The notes under the pieces: model-generated
What the model was told of the DNA's origin: nothing
Databases searched by the model: none
The model's input: the letters and a program-made list of their open reading frames with translations, nothing else
NCBI GenBank assembly: GCA_021846275.1
Contig: JAJZBZ010000001.1
Span: forward strand, 620,001-684,000
Direction of reading: 5' to 3'
Source of the DNA: Acidobacteriota bacterium
GTDB lineage: Bacteria; Acidobacteriota; Terriglobia; Terriglobales; Acidobacteriaceae
DNA: 64,000 bases
Translations under genes and position numbers: made by a program
Shown here: one piece after another, positions 54,854 to 62,130 of the stretch
Numbering within the stretch: position 1 is the first letter of the stretch
Layout of the letters: every line of letters starts with the position of its first letter

Positions 54854-56501
54854 CCGATTCCGCTCCATCCCCGCATTCCTGCTGCTTTGCTCCGCGCTCT
54901 GCGCCTCCGGTCAATTTGCATCTCAGTCCGCGCCCAGGCAACCCGGCGAACTGGCCTGGGCGATTCACTACGACCCGGGAACCTTCGACCCGGCAAAGGT
55001 GGACGATCAGGCATCCGAGCTGGTGCGCTACCTGACAGGTGGCGTTCTCGTTCGCGTCAACCGCCTCACCAACAAGCCCGAGCCGCAGCTTGCGGACAGC
55101 TATCGCATCTCGGAGCAGGGAAGACTGCTGGTCTTTCATCTGCGCCCCGGCCTGCGTTTCTCCGACGGCACAGAACTCACTTCCGCCGATGTCGCCTGGT
55201 CGCTTCGCCGCGTGCTCGCGCCCGATACGCAGTCCGTGGTCGCCGAGGAATTTCTTTCGCCTGCCGCTGTCGTCGTCGATACCCCGGACAAACTCACCGT
55301 GCGCGTTCATCTGCCCCGGCGCATCCCTGGAGTCGAAGCAATCTTTGACGAGATTGCCATCGAACCAGCCAACCGGCCCAGTCAGGGCCGCGTCACGGCA
55401 GGACCGTTCACCGTCGCCGAATACAAAAGCGGACAGTTTCTGCGCCTCCGCCGCAACCCCTGGTACTGGCGGCGCGATGCCGCCAGCGCGCCACTTCCAT
55501 ACGCGTCCTCCATACGCCTCGACATTCTCAACAATCGCGAGCAGGAGGCGGCGAATTTTCTCCGCGGCGAGTACGACCTGATCGACGCGCTTGCGCCCGA
55601 GTACTTCGCCGTCGTCGCCCGCAGAGAGCCGCAGGCAACGCGCGATCTCGGCGCTTCGCTCAATACCGAGCAGCTCTGGTTCAACCAGTCTCCCGCATCG
55701 CCCCTGCCGCAGTACGAAAAAGCCTGGTTTCGGAATCGAGGATTTCGCGTCGCGATCTCCGAAGCCATTCACCGCGTCGATCTGGCGCGCATCGCCTATG
55801 ACGGACATGCCACCCCGGCATTCGATTTCATCTCGCCCGCAAATCAGCAGTGGCACAACAACAACCTGAAGTATCCGCCCGAAAACCCGGCACTCGCCCA
55901 GCAAACGCTCGCCGCATCGGGATTCCATCGCAGCGGCGGCCGCCTCTATGACTCCGCCGGCCACGCCGTGCGATTTTCCATCCTCACCAACGCCGGCAAC
56001 GGTGCGCGGCAGAAGATGGCGTCGCTCATCCAGCAGGATCTGGCCCGCGCCGGAATCGAGGTCACCATCGTCCAGCTCGACTTTCCGGCATTGATCGAAC
56101 GGCTGATGCACAAACAGGACTATGAGGCCTGCCTGCTGGGAGTCTCGAACGCCGAGCCTGATCCCAGCTCCATGATGAACATGTGGCTCAGCTCCTCGCC
56201 CAATCATCAGTGGAATCCCTCGCAAAAAACGCCTGCAACACCCTGGGAAGCCGAGATCGACCGCCAGATGCGCTTGCAGGCTTCCAGCGCCTCCCAGCGC
56301 GAACGCAAGCTCGCCATCGACCGTGTGCAGCAGATTGTCGCCGATCAGCAGCCATTCATTTACCTCGTCTATCCCAACGTCCTTCAGGCCGTCTCTCCAC
56401 GATTGAGCGGCGTCGATCGAGCGATTCTATCCCCCGGACCCATCTGGAAGATTGATTCGATTCGCCGCGCCCAGGGCCGCTCTCAGGCGGGTGGACAATG
56501 A
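54846..56501 (+). CDS. ABC transporter substrate-binding protein, family 5 (DppA/OppA type)
   Basis: 551 residues. Signal peptide MSSRFRSIPAFLLLCSALCASGQ without a lipobox Cys in a good position, then the SBP_bac_5 domain with YDPGTFDPAKVDDQASELVRYLTGGVL, LAWDLRPGLRFSDGTELTSADVAWSLRR-type segments (FHLRPGLRFSDGTELTSADVAW) and LLDAGWRR-like LAASGFHRSGG. It captures peptides, sugars or other solutes. Start at 54846 with GAGG nine bases ahead (54840 also possible). It overlaps the neighbouring genes by 8 and 4 bases. Confidence 0.9.
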   Translation: MSSRFRSIPAFLLLCSALCASGQFASQSAPRQPGELAWAIHYDPGTFDPAKVDDQASELVRYLTGGVLVRVNRLTNKPEPQLADSYRISEQGRLLVFHLRPGLRFSDGTELTSADVAWSLRRVLAPDTQSVVAEEFLSPAAVVVDTPDKLTVRVHLPRRIPGVEAIFDEIAIEPANRPSQGRVTAGPFTVAEYKSGQFLRLRRNPWYWRRDAASAPLPYASSIRLDILNNREQEAANFLRGEYDLIDALAPEYFAVVARREPQATRDLGASLNTEQLWFNQSPASPLPQYEKAWFRNRGFRVAISEAIHRVDLARIAYDGHATPAFDFISPANQQWHNNNLKYPPENPALAQQTLAASGFHRSGGRLYDSAGHAVRFSILTNAGNGARQKMASLIQQDLARAGIEVTIVQLDFPALIERLMHKQDYEACLLGVSNAEPDPSSMMNMWLSSSPNHQWNPSQKTPATPWEAEIDRQMRLQASSASQRERKLAIDRVQQIVADQQPFIYLVYPNVLQAVSPRLSGVDRAILSPGPIWKIDSIRRAQGRSQAGGQ

Positions 56502-57457
56502 GCGGGCATGTGTTGCAGGTTCAGCTCACTGCCGCCTACGGGAAACGAGCTGTCCTCCGCGATCTTGCCTTCGATCTCTCAGCTGGAGAGGCGCTCGGTG
56601 TCGTCGGTTCCAGCGGTGCCGGAAAGACCACGCTGGTCATGGCGCTGCTCGGCCTGCTCGCCTTTCACGGCGGCAGAAGCACCGGGAAGGTTCTCATCCA
56701 GGGGAAAAATCTGCTGCGCATGACGGAACGCGAAGCGCGCCGTATTCGCGGAAGACTGATCGGCCTCATTCCGCAAAGCCCGATGACGGCTCTGAACCCC
56801 GCCATCACGCTCGAAGCTCATTTTCAGGCTGCCTGGCGCGCGCATGAATCCACCGGCAATCAGGCTCTGCGCCTTCGCCTGCGCCAGTCGCTTGAAGAGG
56901 TCCAACTGCCTGCCGACGACGACGCATTTCTGCTCCGCAAGCCGGGGCAGATCAGCGTCGGCCAGGCGCAGCGCGTGCTCATCGCGCTGGCCTTGCTTCA
57001 TCATCCTTCCATCCTGATTGCCGACGAGCCGACCAGCGCGCTCGATCCCGTCACCCAGTCCGAGATCGTGAAGCTCCTGCAACGACTCACGCGCCGCCAC
57101 GGCGTGGCAATGCTCTACATCTCACACGACCTCATTTCCGTGCTGGAGCTGTGCGACCGCTTGGCCGTGCTCCATGACGGCGCAATCGCCGAATGCATCC
57201 CGGTGCGGCATCTCGAACAGGCCACGCACCCCGCAACCCGAACGCTGTTCGGTTCGCTGCCCGTGCCGATCTCCGTCCTGCTCGCTCACTTCGCTGCGCG
57301 GATGCGCCCGCAATCCTCCTCGGACAACTTCCCTCCGCGCCCTCACGCAACGCTCACCCGCAACGGCGCGGCACAAACGGATCACTCGTGGCCAGAGGAC
57401 GAAGGCATCGCGCTGTCCGCGAATGGAGCAGGCCGCTACAACCTCCGTGATAAGTAG
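56498..57457 (+). CDS. ABC transporter ATP-binding protein, DppD/OppD-like
   Basis: 319 residues. Walker A GSSGAGKTT (37-45), Q-loop IPQSPMTALNPAITLEAHF, signature ISVGQ (152-156) in place of LSGGQ, Walker B ILIADEPTSALD (172-183) and H-loop ISHDL. The peptide-importer type has the MTALNP Q-loop. No DppF partner follows, so it may act as a homodimer. The C-terminal 60 residues (SSDNFPPRPHATLTRNG...) are variable, and the Cys-rich iron-sulfur tail of DppD is missing. ATGA overlap with the binding protein gene. Confidence 0.88.
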   Translation: MSGHVLQVQLTAAYGKRAVLRDLAFDLSAGEALGVVGSSGAGKTTLVMALLGLLAFHGGRSTGKVLIQGKNLLRMTEREARRIRGRLIGLIPQSPMTALNPAITLEAHFQAAWRAHESTGNQALRLRLRQSLEEVQLPADDDAFLLRKPGQISVGQAQRVLIALALLHHPSILIADEPTSALDPVTQSEIVKLLQRLTRRHGVAMLYISHDLISVLELCDRLAVLHDGAIAECIPVRHLEQATHPATRTLFGSLPVPISVLLAHFAARMRPQSSSDNFPPRPHATLTRNGAAQTDHSWPEDEGIALSANGAGRYNLRDK

Positions 57458-57563
57458 ATTCTTAGCTTTAGCCTCTTGAAACTCCTCTTTCAACCGAAGA
57501 AGGAAGTATTGTCGCGCCATTAGAAAATTCCAAGACTTCACAGCGGCACAGAAAGAGGGAAGC

Positions 57564-59375
57564 ATGAGACAACCTATTCTCGGAAAAACGCTGCGGAGGA
57601 CAGTATCCCTGTTCCTGTCAACATTGATTCTTTGCTCCGGATTGGCGTTTGCCGTTTCGCCCAAGATTTCCAGGGATCTTCAGGCAAACAACTCCTCCGG
57701 CATGGTCAATGTGATCGTCCAGTTTGATCAGGTGCCAAACGCCACCTACCACAAGAAGATCACCGACCGCGGCGGTCAGCTCAAGCGCGAGCTTGGAAAA
57801 TTCAAGGGCGCGCTCTATCAGATGCCCGCCTCGGAGCTGGAGGATCTGGCGACCGATCCCGCCGTCAAATACATCTCCCTTGATCGCCCGCTTCGCGGCT
57901 CGGGCACGTCGAGCTGGGTGCTCGATTACCACAACGAGACCATCAACTCCGCCAACGCCTGGTCACAGAACATCACCGGAACCGGCATCGGCGTGGCCGT
58001 CATTGACAGCGGCATCGCCAACGTCCCGGACATCAACGCGCCCAGCGTCGTCTACAGCGAGGACTTCACCGGATCCGGCAGCGCGCTCGACCAATATGGT
58101 CACGGCACTCACGTCAGCGGCATCATTGCCGGCAACGGCAGCAGTTCCAGCGGGCCTGCCGACAACTACACCTTCAAGGGCATAGCGCCCGGCGTCAACC
58201 TCGTCAACCTTCGCGTCCTCGACCAAAACGGCCAGGGCACCGACAGTGAGGTGATCGCCGCGATTCAGACCGCGATTCAGATGCAGAGCACCTACAACAT
58301 TCGCGTCATCAATCTCTCGCTGGGAAGGCCCGTGCTGGAAAGCTACACCTCCGATCCGCTCTGTCAGGCGGTCGAGCAGGCCTGGCAGGCGGGCATCGTC
58401 GTCGTCGTCGCCGCCGGCAACTATGGCCGCGATGACAACGCCGGAACCTACGGCTACGGCACCATCACCGCGCCCGGCAACGATCCCTACGTCATCACCG
58501 TCGGAGCCATGAACACACTCGGCACTCCGGACCGCACCGACGACATCCCGACCTCTTACAGCTCCAAGGGGCCTTCCATCATCGATCAGGTCGTCAAGCC
58601 GGACCTCGTCGCGCCGGGCAACCTCATCATCTCGCTCTACACTCCGCCGGACACGCTGAACGTCGAAAACCCTGGCAATGAAATTTCCACCTCCCTCTAC
58701 CAGGCAACCGGCCCGTTCCCAACCTCGCCGGCCTACTTCATCCTCAGCGGAACAAGCATGGCCACGCCGATGGTCAGCGCGACGGCAGCCCTCATGTTGC
58801 AGCTGAACGCCGCGCTCACCCCCGATCAGATCAAGGCGCGGCTCATGGTATCCGCGTTCAAAGACCTGGTTCAGGCTGCCACCGTCACCGATCCAACCAC
58901 CGGCCAGACCTTTAACGAGCAGGCCGACATCTTCACCGTTGGCGCCGGCTATCTGGATATTCAGGCAGCACTCGCAAGCACGGTGCTTGCGCCTCCGTCC
59001 GCCGGCAGCGCCATCTCGCCCACGGCCATCATCTCCACGTCAGGAAACGTTGTCCTGGTCAACGGCTCCTCAATCCTCGGCAGCGGCGCCACCAACTGGA
59101 GCGTTGCCTCCGTCTGGGGAGACTCCATCTTCGGCGGAACCGACACCCTCACCGGAGACGCCATCCTCTGGGGCACCAGTTCGCTCACCGGAGACGCCAT
59201 TCTCTGGGGTACGGGCACACTCACCGGCGATGCCATTCTCTGGGGCACCGACATACTGACCGGGGATGCGATTCTCTGGGGCACGGGTTCGTCCGTCAGC
59301 GACGTCTCCCATCTCTGGGGAGGCCGAAGCGCGCAGCTTGATGCCAACAGCGTCCTGTGGGGCACCAAACGGTAG
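57564..59375 (+). CDS. S8 subtilisin-like serine peptidase with C-terminal LTGDAILWGT repeats
   Basis: 603 residues. Signal peptide (about 1-30), a pro-domain-like region (about 45-110 with VIVQFDQVP), and the S8 catalytic domain (about 135-460) with Asp148 in VAVIDSGI, His180 in GHGTHVSGIIAG and Ser398 in SGTSMATP. The last 130 residues hold four perfect-phase 12-residue repeats of LTGDAILWGT plus degenerate copies (SVWGDSIFGG, SHLWGGRS, SVLWGTKR). GAGGG lies just before the ATG. The repeat tail may anchor or extend the enzyme at the surface. Confidence 0.92.
   Translation: MRQPILGKTLRRTVSLFLSTLILCSGLAFAVSPKISRDLQANNSSGMVNVIVQFDQVPNATYHKKITDRGGQLKRELGKFKGALYQMPASELEDLATDPAVKYISLDRPLRGSGTSSWVLDYHNETINSANAWSQNITGTGIGVAVIDSGIANVPDINAPSVVYSEDFTGSGSALDQYGHGTHVSGIIAGNGSSSSGPADNYTFKGIAPGVNLVNLRVLDQNGQGTDSEVIAAIQTAIQMQSTYNIRVINLSLGRPVLESYTSDPLCQAVEQAWQAGIVVVVAAGNYGRDDNAGTYGYGTITAPGNDPYVITVGAMNTLGTPDRTDDIPTSYSSKGPSIIDQVVKPDLVAPGNLIISLYTPPDTLNVENPGNEISTSLYQATGPFPTSPAYFILSGTSMATPMVSATAALMLQLNAALTPDQIKARLMVSAFKDLVQAATVTDPTTGQTFNEQADIFTVGAGYLDIQAALASTVLAPPSAGSAISPTAIISTSGNVVLVNGSSILGSGATNWSVASVWGDSIFGGTDTLTGDAILWGTSSLTGDAILWGTGTLTGDAILWGTDILTGDAILWGTGSSVSDVSHLWGGRSAQLDANSVLWGTKR
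59145..59288 (+). repeat. Four tandem 36-bp repeats in the S8 gene
   Basis: Units at 59145-59180, 59181-59216, 59217-59252 and 59253-59288, each coding for xLTGDAILWGTx. The DNA copies differ at third codon positions and in the residues between the motifs, so the protein sequence, not the DNA, seems to be maintained. Confidence 0.92.
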
Positions 59376-59399
59376 CTCAGACAACCACACAATCTCCGA

Positions 59400-59438
59400 C
59401 GGTCATTGCCACACAGCATCGGCTGCGGGCAATGACCG
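59400..59438. repeat. Perfect 11-bp inverted repeat after the S8 gene
   Basis: CGGTCATTGCC (59400-59410) and GGCAATGACCG (59428-59438) pair exactly around a 17-base loop. No T run follows. It lies between the S8 gene and the HD-GYP gene and could be a Rho-type, processing or regulatory hairpin. Confidence 0.8.
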
Positions 59439-59525
59439 CCGGACAACGAAAAATCGATGTTTTCTCCTGCCCTGCCGATTTCCTATGAGGTTGCATTTCC
59501 TGATTTCCCAGACCGGAGCGAACCC

Positions 59526-62024
59526 ATGAGCAGCGAAGTACCCATTCAAGCCAGACTCTTCGTCGCCATCACCGCATTGGCAGGGTCTCTGGTGCTCGCG
59601 TCCGCTCTGCTTCACTGGCAATCCCATGATCCACTCAAATTCGGATGCTATCTTCTCATCGCCATCCTCGCCTCCACCATGAAGGTGCGGATACCCGGCA
59701 TCGAAAGCACCCATTCCGTCACATTCCTCTTCGTGCTTCTCGGCGTTCTGGAGCTTTCCCTTGCGGAGACGCTGGTCATCGCCTGCTCGGCGGCCCTGGT
59801 CCAGAGCCTGTGGAAGACCAAACAACGCCCTGAGCTGCTCAAGATCACCTTCAATCTCTTCAGCCTCAGTTGCAACGGCGTCTATCTCACCTACATGGCC
59901 TATCACCTGTCGGCCCGCGCCCTCCACAACAGCATGCCTCTGCTGCTGTTCGTCGCCGGCTGCACCTACTATCTCAGCAACACCGTCCCGCTCGCCATCG
60001 TCATCGGCCTGGCCGAGCGGCGTCCCCTGCGCGGACTCTGGGAGGAAACCTACTTCTGGTCGCTGCCCTACAATCTCGCCGGGGCCGCGCTCGTCGGCGT
60101 CATGAGCTTCTGCAATCGCTACGCGGGCTGGGAAAACTCGCTCATGATCGTCCCCATCATGTACGTGATCTACCGCTCCTACCTGCTCTATCTCAGCCGC
60201 CTCGAAGAGCAGAAACGCCGCGTCGCCATGGAAGAGCAGCAGGTGCTCGCCGAAAAGCTTCACGTCGAGCAGGTCTGCTCCCTTCACATGCGCACCATCG
60301 AGGGGCTGGCCCTGGCCATCGACGCCAAGGACCACACCACCCATGAGCACCTCCATCGCGTCCGCGTCTACGCCGCCGAGATTGCCCGCGAGTTGCATCT
60401 CAACCCCCTCGAAGTCGATGCGCTCAACGCCGCCGCGCTCCTCCACGACATCGGCAAGCTGGCCGTGCCCGATCACATCATCAACAAACCCGGCCGCCTG
60501 ACCCGTGAAGAGTTCGAAAAAATGAAGATTCACCCCATCGTCGGAGCCGAAATTCTCGAACGCGTCTCCTTCCCTTATCCGGTCGCTCCCATCGTTCGCT
60601 CCCATCACGAAAAATGGGATGGCAGCGGCTATCCCGATGGCCTCAAAGGCGAGCAAATCCCCATCGGCGCGCGCATCCTCGCCGCCGTCGATTGTCTCGA
60701 TGCCGTTGCCTCCGACCGCCAATATCGCAAGGCGCTGCCCCTCGACGAAGCCATCCATCTCGTCATCGCCGATTCCGGCAAAGCCTACGATCCCAGGGTC
60801 GTCGAGATTCTCGCCCGCCGCTATCGCGATCTCGAAGCCGCCGCGGTTCAGAGCCTCGAACAGGTCGGCATGTCCAGTCAGAGCGCCCACATCAAAGTCG
60901 AACGCGGCGAAAAACCCGCCGCCGGCTTCGCCGTTGACGGTGCCCACGCGGCCCGCGGCCCGGTCGACTTCCTTTCTTCCATCGCCTCCGCTCGCCAGGA
61001 GGCGCACACCCTTTTTGAACTCAGCCAGGATCTCGGTGACTCGCTCAGCCTCGACGAGTCGCTCTCCCTCGTCGCCATGCGCCTGCGCAAACTCGTTCCC
61101 TACGATTCCATCGTCGTCTTCACCCGCAAAGGCGATCTCCTCGAACCGGAGTTTGTCAGCGGCGACCACTTCCGCCTGCTCTCTTCGCTGGAAATCCCCG
61201 TCGGTACGGGACTCTGCGGCTGGGTTGCTCAAAACGCAATGCCCATCATCAACGGCAATCCCGATGTCGAACTCGGCTTCGTCAGGGAAGGGAAGCCCGC
61301 AACCAGTCTCCGGTCAGCGCTCGCAGTCCCGCTGGAGGGATTCTCCGGTCAGGTCGGCGTACTCGCGCTCTATCAATCCGAACCCGACGCCTTTTCCGGC
61401 GACCATCTCCGCGTCCTCCAGGTCATCACCTCCAAAGTCGCTCACTTCATCGAAAACGCCCTCAAATATCGCCAGGCCGAAAAATCCGCCACCAATGACT
61501 TCCTCACCGGCATGCCCAACGCGCGCGCTCTTTCCATCCATCTGGAAGGCGAACTCGCCCGCTGCAAGCGCGAAAACTCCACCCTCGCCGTCATGGTCTG
61601 CGACCTCAACGAGTTCAAGCAGATCAATGATCGCCACGGCCACATGGCCGGCGATCAGGTGCTCCAGCGCTTCGCCAGCCTCCTGCGCGAGGCCTGCCGC
61701 GAATCCGATTACGCCGCGCGCATGGGCGGCGACGAGTTCGTCATCCTCGCCCCCGGCATGACCCAGCACTCCGTCGAAGAGCGAGCCACCCTGCTCAGCT
61801 CCCTGGCGCAAAAAGCCGGCCGCGAGGTCTGCGGAGAAAACATCCTCTCGCTCAGCGTCGGTGCCGCCTTCTATCCCCACGACGGCCGACAACCCGAGCA
61901 ACTCCTCTCCGAAGCCGACAAGAAAATGTACGCCGCCAAGCGATTTCATTACCTCGACAGCGATAAACTCTCGCGCTACATGCTCGCCGGACGATCTCTC
62001 ATCACCTCCGGCGAAATCATGTAG
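59526..62024 (+). CDS. Membrane c-di-GMP signalling protein: HD-GYP, GAF and GGDEF in one chain
   Basis: 832 residues. About seven membrane helices (10-225) are followed by an HD-GYP phosphodiesterase domain (about 250-440: HD307-308 in LLHDIGK, GYP 368-370 in GSGYPDGLKGEQIP), a GAF domain (about 495-650), and a GGDEF domain (about 655-820: GGDEF at 734-738, RxxD inhibitory site Arg725-Asp728 five residues before it). Both an HD-GYP hydrolase and an intact cyclase are thus in one protein. ATG at 59526 has GGAG eight bases ahead. No partner gene is adjacent. Confidence 0.93.
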   Translation: MSSEVPIQARLFVAITALAGSLVLASALLHWQSHDPLKFGCYLLIAILASTMKVRIPGIESTHSVTFLFVLLGVLELSLAETLVIACSAALVQSLWKTKQRPELLKITFNLFSLSCNGVYLTYMAYHLSARALHNSMPLLLFVAGCTYYLSNTVPLAIVIGLAERRPLRGLWEETYFWSLPYNLAGAALVGVMSFCNRYAGWENSLMIVPIMYVIYRSYLLYLSRLEEQKRRVAMEEQQVLAEKLHVEQVCSLHMRTIEGLALAIDAKDHTTHEHLHRVRVYAAEIARELHLNPLEVDALNAAALLHDIGKLAVPDHIINKPGRLTREEFEKMKIHPIVGAEILERVSFPYPVAPIVRSHHEKWDGSGYPDGLKGEQIPIGARILAAVDCLDAVASDRQYRKALPLDEAIHLVIADSGKAYDPRVVEILARRYRDLEAAAVQSLEQVGMSSQSAHIKVERGEKPAAGFAVDGAHAARGPVDFLSSIASARQEAHTLFELSQDLGDSLSLDESLSLVAMRLRKLVPYDSIVVFTRKGDLLEPEFVSGDHFRLLSSLEIPVGTGLCGWVAQNAMPIINGNPDVELGFVREGKPATSLRSALAVPLEGFSGQVGVLALYQSEPDAFSGDHLRVLQVITSKVAHFIENALKYRQAEKSATNDFLTGMPNARALSIHLEGELARCKRENSTLAVMVCDLNEFKQINDRHGHMAGDQVLQRFASLLREACRESDYAARMGGDEFVILAPGMTQHSVEERATLLSSLAQKAGREVCGENILSLSVGAAFYPHDGRQPEQLLSEADKKMYAAKRFHYLDSDKLSRYMLAGRSLITSGEIM

Positions 62025-62130
62025 ACGCAGCCCGAACGACTGGTTTATAAACAGTGTCGGCGTCTGCTCGACCATACAACACCTGCGAAATGCTGCGGGC
62101 GATACGCGTGGCAGGCAAGGGAGTTGTTGC

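Noticed and set aside
62043-62052. GTTTATAAAC palindrome before the GH3 gene
   Set aside because: A 10-bp AT palindrome is common by chance and no related site is found at the other glycosidase genes.
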